From Kiritimatiellia bacterium (GTDB lineage: Bacteria; Verrucomicrobiota; Kiritimatiellia; CAIVKH01): DNA of 45,586 bases. The stretch's first letter is position 1, and the number at the start of each line of letters is the position of its first letter. This document shows, piece after piece, positions 36,404 to 44,621 of the stretch. Under the pieces are notes generated by a model, which saw only the letters and a list, made by a program, of their open reading frames with translations, had not been told where the DNA came from and made no database searches. A program made the position numbers and the translations under genes. The stretch lies in NCBI GenBank assembly GCA_025054615.1, contig JANWZO010000003.1, positions 1-45,586 on the forward strand. The letters are read 5' to 3'.

Positions 36404-37143
36404 CCGGATTTCGCGTGCTCGCGGCGGCGACCCTCGTGTGGGCCGCGGCAGAAGGAGCCGACGGGAAAGCTCGCCCGCCCAAAGGCCGAGGAGGCGAAGG
36501 TTGGAAACGGCAGGTTCAGGCGGGCGTCAACGTCACCGAGGGCAACCGCGATTCGTCGCTCGCCAGGGCACAGTTCGGCGGGCGAGGCCGCGGCGAGGGG
36601 TGGGACACCGAGCTGAACCTAAAAGCCGAAATCGGCCGTGCCGACGGGGTCCAAAATCGGGAACGCGTCGCGGCGGAGGCAGCCCACCGCCGGGGTCTGA
36701 CCGACCGAGCCTACATGGCGTACCGCCTCGATGCGACATATGATGCCATCGCGGAGCTCGACTATCGGATCATCGGAAGCCTTTCGCTGGGGTGGTATGC
36801 GATTCGGGACGACCAGCAGGAGTTCAGGTTGGAGGTCGGTCCTGCGGGCGTCGTTGAGCGCAAAGAGGGGGTAGAAAGCAGCCGGCCCGCCATTCGCATC
36901 GCTGAAGCCTACGAAGCGCGCATCACAAAGGTCTCGCGCATGGTGCAGGGCGTGGAATACGTCCCGGAGTTGGATGCGGATCCGAACGATTATCTCCTGC
37001 GGGCGCATGTCGAGCTGCGTTCAGACCTGGACGTCCAGCTTAGCCTTCACGTCCGCCTCGAGGCCGACTACGACAACAATCCCGCAGAGGGCAAAGATAA
37101 ACAGGACACAGTTTTTAGCGTGTCGTTCGGTTACTCCTTCTGA
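36400..37143 (+). CDS. DUF481 outer-membrane beta-barrel protein
   Basis: A 247-residue exported protein with a short signal sequence and alternating beta-strand sequence. It ends in F-G-Y-S-F, a terminal aromatic residue as in outer-membrane barrels. It matches the DUF481 family (salt-induced outer membrane protein): Q-A-G-V-N-V-T-E-G-N-R-D near the start and R-V-A-A-E-A-A-H-R in the middle. N-D-Y-L-L-R-A-H-V-E-L-R-S-D and the strand L-S-L-H-V-R-L-E-A-D-Y-D-N-N-P follow late. Function is unknown. It overlaps ptsP by four bases and the HAF-repeat gene by one base (TGATG). Confidence 0.8.
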   Translation: MTGFRVLAAATLVWAAAEGADGKARPPKGRGGEGWKRQVQAGVNVTEGNRDSSLARAQFGGRGRGEGWDTELNLKAEIGRADGVQNRERVAAEAAHRRGLTDRAYMAYRLDATYDAIAELDYRIIGSLSLGWYAIRDDQQEFRLEVGPAGVVERKEGVESSRPAIRIAEAYEARITKVSRMVQGVEYVPELDADPNDYLLRAHVELRSDLDVQLSLHVRLEADYDNNPAEGKDKQDTVFSVSFGYSF

Positions 37144-38504
37144 TGAAGCCGGGCCCGGTATTCTTTGCGGGATGGTTATGTGCGCACGCCGCTTTTGCGC
37201 TGGCTGCCACATCCGGTGTCCTGTATGCCGTGCGGGATCTCGGAGCGCTCGGCGGCTCTTCGAGCCGTGCCCATGCGGTGAGTGAACGGGGCGAAGTCGT
37301 GGGCGAGGCGGAAACAGCCGACGGCCAGATCCGCGCCTTCCTGTGGAGCGCTGAACGGGGAATGCGGGATCTTGGAACCCTGGGAGGCGGGTTCAGCCGG
37401 GCCTACGCCGTCAATGACCGCGGTGAAGTAGCCGGCGAATCGGAAGCGCCCGACGGAGAGATCCGACCGGTCCGGTGGAGGGAAGATACCGGAATGGAAT
37501 CCCTGCCCCTGCCTCCGAACATGTGGGACGGCATGATCAATGGCCTGAACAACTTCGGAATCGCGGTTGGCTGCGCGGAAACGCGGAACGGCCCGCGCGC
37601 CCTTGTGTGGACCATCGACGGCGTTGCCGAGTTAGCGCCTCTTAGGACAGCGACCGAGAGCGCGGCGTATGGCGTGAATGATGTGGGTTGGATCATCGGG
37701 CGACAGTCACTCCCTGTGGAGTCGGGAATCCGCAGCGCACCGTTTCTGGTCGATCTGATCAACGGAAAAGAGGCGCGCAGCAGGCCCATGGACACGGCAC
37801 AGGGCGGGGCTGCGCTGGCCATCAATGCGCAAGGGGTTGCCGTGGGCTACGTGGAATTTGAGGAAGGACTTCGTGCGGCGCGATTTGACCCCGGACCAGA
37901 ACCGTCCGTGCGACTGATCGACACGCTTGAAAATACCTACAGTATCGCCTTCGACATCAACAACCGGGGCGAGATCGTGGGGACGTTTTCAAGCAGCCCG
38001 GAGGACGACGATCGCGCATTCGTCTGGCGCGAGGGCACAATGTATGACCTGAATGAATGGCTCGACAGCGCGGAGCCTTGGCATCTCGTCGAGGCGCGGG
38101 GAATCAACGACCGGGGCGAGATTGTAGGCTACGGCATCCTGCGCGACCGGGAGCGCGCGTTTTTACTCACGCCATTGCCAGGCCCGGCATCGGAACGGCC
38201 CGTCGTTCGCCTGGTGGAGCCGACCCACGGCACCGCCTGGTCAGCCGGCGCTCCGCTGCCGCTGAAAGCGGAAATCGAACCCTCAGGAGCGTCAGTTCGG
38301 AGAGTCCTGTTTTTTGCCAACGGCGTTCCGGTTGCTGCAGCCACATCAGCCCCATATCAGGCTGTCTGGACCCAACCCGGCCCGGGCCCCCAGCATCTCG
38401 TGGCCGTCGTTGTCGCGCCAGACGGAAAGACCCGCCGATCGGCAAGGGTCGCCGTGTATGTTGACTGGGAAGAGGCTGAAAAAAGGGGCGATCTCGTACA
38501 ATAA
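37143..38504 (+). CDS. exported HAF-repeat protein with Ig-like C-terminal domain
   Basis: A 453-residue exported protein. After the signal peptide there are about six HAF-type repeats of the pattern D-L-G-x-L-G-G-x-x-S-x-A-x-A-V-x-x-x-G-E-V-V-G and (N/S)-x-R-G-E-(I/V)-V/A-G, each followed by a R-A-F-(L/V)-W strand (residues ~28-350). Residues ~355-450 form a bacterial Ig-like domain (V-R-L-V-E-P-T-H-G-T-A-W-S-A-G, V-R-R-V-L-F-F-A-N-G). Proteins of this kind are found outside the cell in many environmental bacteria; the role is unknown. The start overlaps the DUF481 stop, so it belongs to the ptsP cluster. Confidence 0.8.
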   Translation: MKPGPVFFAGWLCAHAAFALAATSGVLYAVRDLGALGGSSSRAHAVSERGEVVGEAETADGQIRAFLWSAERGMRDLGTLGGGFSRAYAVNDRGEVAGESEAPDGEIRPVRWREDTGMESLPLPPNMWDGMINGLNNFGIAVGCAETRNGPRALVWTIDGVAELAPLRTATESAAYGVNDVGWIIGRQSLPVESGIRSAPFLVDLINGKEARSRPMDTAQGGAALAINAQGVAVGYVEFEEGLRAARFDPGPEPSVRLIDTLENTYSIAFDINNRGEIVGTFSSSPEDDDRAFVWREGTMYDLNEWLDSAEPWHLVEARGINDRGEIVGYGILRDRERAFLLTPLPGPASERPVVRLVEPTHGTAWSAGAPLPLKAEIEPSGASVRRVLFFANGVPVAAATSAPYQAVWTQPGPGPQHLVAVVVAPDGKTRRSARVAVYVDWEEAEKRGDLVQ

Positions 38505-38612
38505 TCTCCGCCTGCGGGTGAGTAAGGAACCGCAGCCGGCGGCGAATCCCTCATTGGCCCCCGGAATGAACAAAATCGTCCGGTAGCCGTCTAATAGCCG
38601 GAAGGCGGAACG

Positions 38613-39464
38613 ATGATGATGGATTCTGACCGTTCCATAAAGGTGTACTTGCGGGAGATCGGGCAAACCCCGCTGTTGACGCCCGAGCAGGAAGTGGAAC
38701 TGGCGGCGCGGATCAAGAAGGGCGACGAGGAAGCCAAACAGCTCATGATCCGCGCCAACCTCCGGCTTGTTGTCAAAATTGCCCAGGATTACGCGCGGTA
38801 TGGTCTGCCCCTACTCGACCTGATTTCCGAGGGCAATATCGGGCTGATGAAGGCGGTTGAACGGTTTGATCCGAAGAAGGGCGGCAAGCTCAGCACGTAT
38901 GCGGCGTGGTGGATCAAGCAGGCCATCAGACGCGCCCTTGCCAACCAGAGCAAGACCATCCGGCTCCCCGCGCACTTGGTGGACAAGATTGCCCGGATGC
39001 GCAGGGTGGAGCACCAGTTGCGCGAGAAACTGGGAAGGGAACCGACCGAGGAGGAGCTGGCCGCCGAGCTTCGGGTGGAACCGTCGGTGGTTCGTCATTG
39101 GCAAACCGTTTCGTTGAAGCCGGCGTCGCTGGATGCCCCCGTGGGCAATGACCAGGACAGTGCGGAGTTCGGCGAACTTATTGGGGATGAGCGGGTTCGC
39201 AGCCCGGTCGACGAGATCAACGAGCGCCAGCTCAAGGATGAGATTGACGAGTTGATCAATCGACTCGACCGACGGGAACGCGATATTCTTAAATACAGGT
39301 TTGGACTTCGGGGCGCGCGGGTGGAAACACTCGAAACCGTGGGCAAGCGGTTCCGAATCACCCGCGAGCGCGTCCGGCAGATCCAGAATGCAGCCGTGGT
39401 GAAGCTGCGACGTATGATTGACGAGAAGGACGGAATCAAGGTTCCGGAAAAATCCGGAGTATGA
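38613..39464 (+). CDS. RNA polymerase sigma factor (RpoD-type, group 2-like)
   Basis: A 283-residue sigma-70 factor without region 1.1 or the large non-conserved insert of RpoD. Region 1.2 is V-Y-L-R-E-I-G-Q-T-P-L-L-T. Region 2 has N-L-R-L-V-V-K-I-A and D-L-I-S-E-G-N-I-G-L-M-K-A-V-E-R-F-D, then the -10-binding Y-A-A-W-W-I-K-Q-A-I-R-R-A. Region 3 has R-L-P-A-H-L-V-D-K, and region 4.2 T-R-E-R-V-R-Q-I-Q. The short length points to a group 2 or RpoS-like factor, but it could be the housekeeping factor of a lineage with a short RpoD. GGAAGGCGG precedes the ATG. The stop overlaps apt. Confidence 0.9.
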   Translation: MMMDSDRSIKVYLREIGQTPLLTPEQEVELAARIKKGDEEAKQLMIRANLRLVVKIAQDYARYGLPLLDLISEGNIGLMKAVERFDPKKGGKLSTYAAWWIKQAIRRALANQSKTIRLPAHLVDKIARMRRVEHQLREKLGREPTEEELAAELRVEPSVVRHWQTVSLKPASLDAPVGNDQDSAEFGELIGDERVRSPVDEINERQLKDEIDELINRLDRRERDILKYRFGLRGARVETLETVGKRFRITRERVRQIQNAAVVKLRRMIDEKDGIKVPEKSGV

Positions 39465-39982
39465 GCCTCGATGCCATCAGGTCTGCGATACGGGAAATTC
39501 CCGATTTCCCCAAGCCCGGAATCCGGTTCAAGGACATCACGCCCGTCCTGAGAGATCCTGTATTGTTCCACGCGGCCGTGGGATTATTCGTCGATCGTCA
39601 CCGCGGCCGAAAAATTCGTCGGATTGCCGCGATTGAATCCCGTGGGTTCCTCTTGGGGGCTGCCATTGCCCATGAACTCGGCGCTGGGATCGTGCCGATT
39701 CGCAAGAAAGGCAAGCTTCCCTATCGGACCCTCACCGAGACCTACGCGCTCGAATACGGATCGGATTCCGTGGAAGTTCATGAGGACGCATTCGACGCCG
39801 GTGAGGAGGTGCTACTGGTGGATGATGTCCTTGCGACGGGCGGAACTGCTGCCGCGGCGGCCCGCCTGATTGAGCGCGCGGGCGCGCGGGTTGTGGAAGT
39901 TGATGTATTGATTGAGCTAACGTTTCTAAACGGCCGCGCAAGCTTGAATCCACGGACGGTTTTTGCCCCGATTGCGTTTTGA
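39461..39982 (+). CDS. apt: adenine phosphoribosyltransferase
   Basis: Salvages adenine to AMP using PRPP. It is 173 residues, normal. Motifs include I-P-D-F-P-K-P-G-I-x-F-K-D-I-T-P, E-S-R-G-F-L-L-G, and V-P-I-R-K-K-G-K-L-P. The PRPP loop is V-L-L-V-D-D-V-L-A-T-G-G-T-A. The ATG overlaps the sigma factor stop (ATGA), an unusual partnership. It may be co-translated with the sigma factor. Confidence 0.95.
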   Translation: MSLDAIRSAIREIPDFPKPGIRFKDITPVLRDPVLFHAAVGLFVDRHRGRKIRRIAAIESRGFLLGAAIAHELGAGIVPIRKKGKLPYRTLTETYALEYGSDSVEVHEDAFDAGEEVLLVDDVLATGGTAAAAARLIERAGARVVEVDVLIELTFLNGRASLNPRTVFAPIAF

Positions 39983-40074
39983 CGGATTTCGGGGAGTTCT
40001 TCTAGCCGATCCGCAGTGAGGCTTGGAAAATCCCGCGCCGGACAGTAAGGTGGGCGGGCCGGTTGGGCCAGCCC

Positions 40075-41106
40075 ATGCAGAGCCATCCTTCAGAGACCTC
40101 GTTGATCGACATCCGGAACTCGGTTGCCGTCATTGGCGCCGGAATCGCCGGCGCTATCGTCGCGCGTCGGCTTGCCGACCGGGGCCACGAGGTCAGGGTT
40201 TTCGACAAAGGACGCGGCGTGGGCGGGCGAATGTCCACCCGACGAGAGGGCGACTGCGCCTTCGACCACGGATGCCAGTTCTTTACTGTGCGGGATGATC
40301 GATTCCGAAGCTATGTCGAAGCTTGGCAGGACGCGGGCTGGGTAAGCCCGTGGCGGCATCGGCTCGCGCATTGCGACCGGGGCAGCATCACGATGGCTCG
40401 GGATGAGACCGTCCGCTTTGTGGGCGTTCCCGGCATGAATGCCATGATCAAAGGGATGCTCTCCGATATTCCCGTCCACTTGGCCACACGGGTTCGGTCA
40501 ATTCGAGAAGGAGATGCAGGCTGGCAGTTGGAGTCAGACGACGGGCCGATCCCCGATTCATTCGACTGGGTCATCGTTACTGCGCCGTCGGCGCAGGCCG
40601 CCGAGCTGTTGGCGCCTTCGCCGCGTCTCCAGGCGAAGGCTGCATCTGTTCGGATGCAGCCCTGCTGGGCCGTCATGGCGATGTTTGACTTCGAAATGGA
40701 CGCCCCGTTCGAGGCCGCATTCGTGCAAAACAGCCCGCTGGTTTGGATTGCCAACGGCGGTAGCAAACCCGGGCGCGCCGCCCATGAAGCGTGGGTCTTG
40801 CACGCCTCGCCGGGCTGGTCACGTAGTCACTTGGAGGAAAAACCCGAGCGCGTGATCGCCGCGCTACTCGACGCGTTTTACGAGGCGCTCGGCACCAAGC
40901 CGGTAGCGCCATCCATCGCGCTTGCCCACCGATGGCGTTACGCGGCTCCGGAAAATCCGTTGGATATCGGTTTCCTGTGGGATGAGGATCTGGGATTGGG
41001 GGCTGCTGGGGATTGGTGCCTGAACGCCCGAGTGGAAAATGCGTTTTTGAGCGGGTTTCTCCTCGCCGACCATCTGCTTGCCGGCCAGTCGGGCGCCGTT
41101 CAATAA
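40075..41106 (+). CDS. renalase-like FAD-dependent oxidoreductase
   Basis: A 343-residue flavoprotein. The Rossmann start is V-A-V-I-G-A-G-I-A-G-A-I-V-A-R-R-L, followed by V-F-D-K-G-R-G-V-G-G-R-M-S-T-R-R and the D-H-G-C-Q-F-F-T segment typical of bacterial renalase-type NAD/FAD-dependent oxidoreductases. The C-terminal FAD block is W-C-L-N-A-R-V-E-N-A-F-L-S-G. Substrate unknown; human renalase oxidises off-pathway NADH isomers, so a repair role like that of nnr is possible. The ATG at 40075 is preferred over a TTG at 40063. Confidence 0.82.
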   Translation: MQSHPSETSLIDIRNSVAVIGAGIAGAIVARRLADRGHEVRVFDKGRGVGGRMSTRREGDCAFDHGCQFFTVRDDRFRSYVEAWQDAGWVSPWRHRLAHCDRGSITMARDETVRFVGVPGMNAMIKGMLSDIPVHLATRVRSIREGDAGWQLESDDGPIPDSFDWVIVTAPSAQAAELLAPSPRLQAKAASVRMQPCWAVMAMFDFEMDAPFEAAFVQNSPLVWIANGGSKPGRAAHEAWVLHASPGWSRSHLEEKPERVIAALLDAFYEALGTKPVAPSIALAHRWRYAAPENPLDIGFLWDEDLGLGAAGDWCLNARVENAFLSGFLLADHLLAGQSGAVQ

Positions 41107-41124
41107 CCGCCAAGCTACCTTGAA

Positions 41125-41883
41125 TCAAGCGCGTCGAGACCAAAGGGTCGCTTCGGCGAAAATCAATTCATATTTTCGCGCGTGTTCGGGGATGAGGAGG
41201 GGTAGATCTCCCCGCTTGACCAGCTCGAAATCGGCATGAAGAGCGGAGCAGACCCCCTCAAAGGTCTGGACCGGGCCGTGCGCACCGAGGAAGCCTCCGA
41301 TCCAGTTCTCGCGGGGTGTGTATTGTTCCAGCCAACTGGCGGGCGTGGTCAACAACAGCCGACCGCCGGGCCTGACGATGGATGAAAGTCGGGCAAGAAA
41401 CCGTTTCGGTTCGGGCAACCGACATAGCAGGTTGGCCGCGAGTACCAGATCGAACTCACCCAAGCCGTCTAGCGCCATCGCGTCGCCCACGACAAAGCGG
41501 ACGCACTCGGGACGCGCCTCATTGGGCATGCGGGCTTCGAGTTCGGCCGACAGGTCCCCTTCGATCGGAAGCTCGTATCGGAGGGTGTTTCCCTCTCGGA
41601 GTCGATTCGCCGTTCTGATGAAGGAGACCGAGATATCGATGCCCAATACCTCATCGCATGACCTCGAAAGCTCGAAAGCGGCTCGGCCTACGGCACAGCC
41701 GACATCGAGAGCTCGGCGTGGCGATCGGACAACGTCTTCCGCAAGCCAGGAAGCGCAGGTTTTCGGAAACCCAAGCGCCCAGCGGCATTTCTCAAGAAAA
41801 GCCGGCAAAAGGGGCGAATCCTCGCCGTAATGCAGCCAGAGATACTGAGCGAGCGCGCGCTCCGATTCGTAGTACGAGGTCAC
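41125..41883 (-). CDS. standalone ovothiol-type (4-mercaptohistidine) N-methyltransferase
   Basis: A 252-residue SAM-dependent methyltransferase resembling the C-terminal domain of OvoA, which methylates the imidazole nitrogen of mercaptohistidine in ovothiol synthesis. Shared features: Y-Y-E-S-E-R-A-L-A-Q-Y-L-x-x-H-Y-G at the start, A-L-D-V-G-C-A-V-G-R-A-A-F-E-L (SAM motif), D-L-V-L-A-A-N-L-L-C-R-L, and W-L-E-Q-Y-T-P-R-E-N-W-I-G-G-F. The C-terminus is L-I-F-A-E-A-T-L-W. The sulfoxide synthase half of OvoA is missing. It starts at a GTG that overlaps the M29-like peptidase stop (GTGA), so the two are translated together. Confidence 0.8.
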   Translation of the reverse strand: MTSYYESERALAQYLWLHYGEDSPLLPAFLEKCRWALGFPKTCASWLAEDVVRSPRRALDVGCAVGRAAFELSRSCDEVLGIDISVSFIRTANRLREGNTLRYELPIEGDLSAELEARMPNEARPECVRFVVGDAMALDGLGEFDLVLAANLLCRLPEPKRFLARLSSIVRPGGRLLLTTPASWLEQYTPRENWIGGFLGAHGPVQTFEGVCSALHADFELVKRGDLPLLIPEHARKYELIFAEATLWSRRA

Positions 41884-43031
41884 GCGCGCGTCCGGACGCT
41901 CTCGAGAAGGCTCCGCGTGTACGCGCTCGGCTGGTAATCCTTCGCCACCATGATGGTTTCTCCGTTCCGGTGAAGACGGATCTCGCAGCCGACAACCTCC
42001 GGCGTCTTATGGGGCGCAAACAGGATGTCGTCGTGAGTAGCGTGTTTGGCGTCGTTGAACTTATCGGGGGTGAGATGGCCGCCTAGGTGATCACTACGGC
42101 CGGTGGCAATATGGAAAGTACCGAGGACCTTTTCATCCTGGATATCGCGGCCCGACCATGGCAGTTCCTGCGTGCCAAGCCCGAGTTCTCCGATTTCACC
42201 CGTCACTGGATCAACCGCGAGCTTTTCGTTGTGGCGAGCCACAGTTTCAGGATTTCCCTTCAATAATTCCGCCTTGATGATGCGACCGCCGGACACGGTC
42301 ATCAGGGCAATGGTCCCGTCTTCTTCATATTTGAGCGGGAAATGTCCCTCGCCGCCAGTCGGCACCCAGTAGACCTCGCCGGCGGGCAGGTTTGCGACAT
42401 CGGGATGCCGGCCGCGGCAGAGTCCGTGACTTTTTTGCGCTTCCTGGCGATCCAGATCGAGCCGGAGGGTGTAGGTGGATCCGAATATTGTAAAATCGAG
42501 CTCTGCCCAGTCTGAACGCGTCATTCCCGCGCGCAGCGCCTCGGCTTCGCGGCTGACCTCTTCATAATCCACGGCGAGACCAGTGCGGATGATAATGTCG
42601 TTCATCCCGTGCATCGTGGCGCCGCGAAATCCGTACCGCTTGGCAAAAGCAGTCAATGGAGCTGTCGCGGAATAAGTGGTAATCGCCAAAATGATGTCGT
42701 AGTGCGGATAAACATCCGCTTCCAGGCTAACTTCCGTCCCTGCGGCGGTGAAGGCCGTGTCGGGAAGATCCAAATTGCTGCCGCCGGTGATCCGGTACGC
42801 ATACATTTCACCGCCTTGTAGGCCGAGGATTCCGGACTGGATTCCCTTGTGGAAAATTTCGTAGGCATGCCGCTGAATGGAGTACGCTGGATTCTCCAAG
42901 AAACGATACGCGGTCATATCTTGCGGATCTTCGAGATCGATCAAAATGGCTACACGTTCGCCCGGTTCCGGTGCGAAGACAGTTTTGAGAAGACGGGCCA
43001 GATCAAACGGTGGGAATGTACGCCTCATCAT
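41880..43031 (-). CDS. M29-like aminopeptidase
   Basis: A 383-residue protein resembling the M29 (aminopeptidase T) family of metal-dependent leucyl-type aminopeptidases. The conserved C-terminal metal region is recognisable: G-E-L-G-L-G-T-Q, then D-E-K-V-L-G-T-F-H-I-A-T-G, then H-A-T-H-D-D-I-L. The core F-G-S-T-Y-T-L-R-L-D-L and G-E-V-Y-W-V-P-T-G-G-E-G segments fit too. I chose the ATG at 43031 because GGAGG lies six bases upstream. It is coupled with the ovothiol-type methyltransferase, which suggests a small-molecule rather than a general protein-turnover role (inference). Confidence 0.7.
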   Translation of the reverse strand: MMRRTFPPFDLARLLKTVFAPEPGERVAILIDLEDPQDMTAYRFLENPAYSIQRHAYEIFHKGIQSGILGLQGGEMYAYRITGGSNLDLPDTAFTAAGTEVSLEADVYPHYDIILAITTYSATAPLTAFAKRYGFRGATMHGMNDIIIRTGLAVDYEEVSREAEALRAGMTRSDWAELDFTIFGSTYTLRLDLDRQEAQKSHGLCRGRHPDVANLPAGEVYWVPTGGEGHFPLKYEEDGTIALMTVSGGRIIKAELLKGNPETVARHNEKLAVDPVTGEIGELGLGTQELPWSGRDIQDEKVLGTFHIATGRSDHLGGHLTPDKFNDAKHATHDDILFAPHKTPEVVGCEIRLHRNGETIMVAKDYQPSAYTRSLLESVRTRA

Positions 43032-43148
43032 GTAGCACCTCCGATATTTCATTAGCGATTCGCAGCCCTTCGCATGAGCTTACAAACAAATCTGCACCTC
43101 TCCCAAATCCTGACAACAGCAACTCGACTCCGCCGCGAAAGGCTCAGC

Positions 43149-44153
43149 TCAGATCGCGGCGGCCGGATCCCGCAGGAGCGCCGACAACTGTCCCGACTCC
43201 AGCGCGAGAAATTCCACCAGGATGCTGATGGCTACCTGTTCCGGTCCCTCCGCACCGATCGGCAGCCCGGCGGGCTCGCGGACACGCACCCGAATGTCCT
43301 TGGGCAATCGATCGATCCAAGGGGCCCGCTTCGAGCCCCGGCGGACCACGCCGATGTAGGGCGTCGCCGTCCGCGCGAACGCCTGACACCAGGCCTCGTT
43401 CATCGCGGCGTCGTGGTACATCAGGATGGCATAGGTCTGCACATTCCGAGGAATATCGTCCGGCAGGGGCGCGTCCGGCCGGGCGTGCACCAACGCCCGC
43501 GCGGCCGGAAAATTCGCGGGTGACAGCGTTTCATCCCGGTGGTCAACCACCGTGACGCGGAACCCGACGTCTGCCCCAATCCTCACTAAGGGAATCGCGT
43601 CTTCACCGGCTCCCACAACCACGAGGTGCGGCGGCGAATCCACGTGGTGCACGAAGATGCGGTCGCCGTCGTCCAGCACGATCCCGGAGCGCTCGTCCGT
43701 GAACGGAGGACCGACGAAGATTTGTCCCGCATCGAGTCCGTCCAGCACCGTGCGGATGGCAAACGATTCAATTCCCGTGAAGCGTTGATTGATTTCCTCA
43801 AAAACCGGATCCAGCGGCGGCTCGAGCCGTTGGAGGAACACATCGACTCGGCCGTTGGGTTCCATGCCCAACCCCCACAGTTTGTCCTGCGGTCCGGTTT
43901 CGTACTCGATCAGTTCCGGTGGCGCGCCGGACTGCAGCATCCGGACTGCACGTTCGCGAAGGTCGGCCTCCAGACATCCGCCGGTTCGTGGACCGGAAAT
44001 GGATCCGTCCCGATGGATCAGAAGGCGCGAGCCAACCCGCCGGCAGCAGTGGCCCTCGATGCGCACGAGCGTTGCGAGGGCGACGGCTTCGCCGCTGGAC
44101 AAAAGTCGGGATGCGTTGGCGAAAACCGCCTGGGTTTCGCGCCACGTTTTCAT
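43149..44153 (-). CDS. XdhC/CoxI-family molybdoenzyme maturation protein
   Basis: A 334-residue XdhC-type protein. The N-terminal XdhC_CoxI domain has A-T-L-V-R-I-E-G and R-R-V-G-S-R-L-L-I, with the Cys-bearing G-G-C-L-E block. The C-terminal Rossmann-like domain has V-V-V-G-A-G-E-D-A-I-P-L, V-V-D-H-R, Y-A-I-L-M-Y-H-D and Y-I-G-V-V-R-R-G-S-K. Relatives insert sulfurated molybdenum cofactor into xanthine-dehydrogenase-type enzymes. No molybdoenzyme subunit is adjacent here. The gene stands alone, 117 bases from the M29-like gene. Confidence 0.88.
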   Translation of the reverse strand: MKTWRETQAVFANASRLLSSGEAVALATLVRIEGHCCRRVGSRLLIHRDGSISGPRTGGCLEADLRERAVRMLQSGAPPELIEYETGPQDKLWGLGMEPNGRVDVFLQRLEPPLDPVFEEINQRFTGIESFAIRTVLDGLDAGQIFVGPPFTDERSGIVLDDGDRIFVHHVDSPPHLVVVGAGEDAIPLVRIGADVGFRVTVVDHRDETLSPANFPAARALVHARPDAPLPDDIPRNVQTYAILMYHDAAMNEAWCQAFARTATPYIGVVRRGSKRAPWIDRLPKDIRVRVREPAGLPIGAEGPEQVAISILVEFLALESGQLSALLRDPAAAI

Positions 44154-44275
44154 GAGAATAGTATCGAGAGCTAATCCTTTGCGCGCAATCTCATCTCGTC
44201 AGAATCGATTAATTTTTTTTGAGGATCGCGTGTGAATCCCCATTGTGCCCACACACTTCTCGGCGAATAAGACGT

Positions 44276-44587
44276 TCAGTGACAAATCGATCGATTCTGC
44301 CCGCCGGCGGGACAGGCGGGCACCGTGCAGAGGCGGGCCGCGAAATCGAGGGCGATAGGGTTATGGCGCAGGCGGTCCCGCAAACGGACCATCACGACGC
44401 GCCACGCACCGGCGCCGTTGAGCAGTTGCAAATATAACGCGCCGTGACTGCTGCCGATGGCTTCGCCCGCTGATTCATTGAAGGTCCATTCGACCAACGG
44501 AGTTTGCGCCGGCCATGGCAAGGATCCGACTAAGAAGACTGCGAGGGCAAATGCGACAGCTCAATTAATCTTCTGAAAGATCCACAT
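44276..44587 (-). pseudogene. broken exported protein with in-frame TGA in its signal peptide
   Basis: From the ATG at 44587 the frame reads M-W-I-F-Q-K-I-N, then a TGA at 44563-44561, and continues A-V-A-F-A-L-A-V-F-L-V-G-S-L-P-W-P-A-Q-T. That is a normal signal-peptide core. After it comes L-V-E-W-T-F-N-E-S-A-G-E-A-I-G-S-S, like the start of LamG/concanavalin-type exported proteins. Sequence character is then lost. TGA is the ordinary stop codon elsewhere in this window, so recoding is unlikely. I read it as the 5' remnant of a dead secreted-protein gene. Confidence 0.45.
44298..44322. repeat. GC-rich inverted repeat
   Basis: TGCCCGCC (44298-44305) and GGCGGGCA (44315-44322) are a perfect 8-bp inverted repeat around a partly self-complementary loop. 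It lies in the remnant between xdhC and the permease. Confidence 0.5.
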
Positions 44588-44621
44588 GAAGCCATCTCAT
44601 TTTGTGAATGAGTATGCCAAT

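Noticed and set aside
44561-44563. TGA read as an amino acid
   Set aside because: TGA ends many clear genes in this window and no selenocysteine context was recognised, so a nonsense mutation is simpler.
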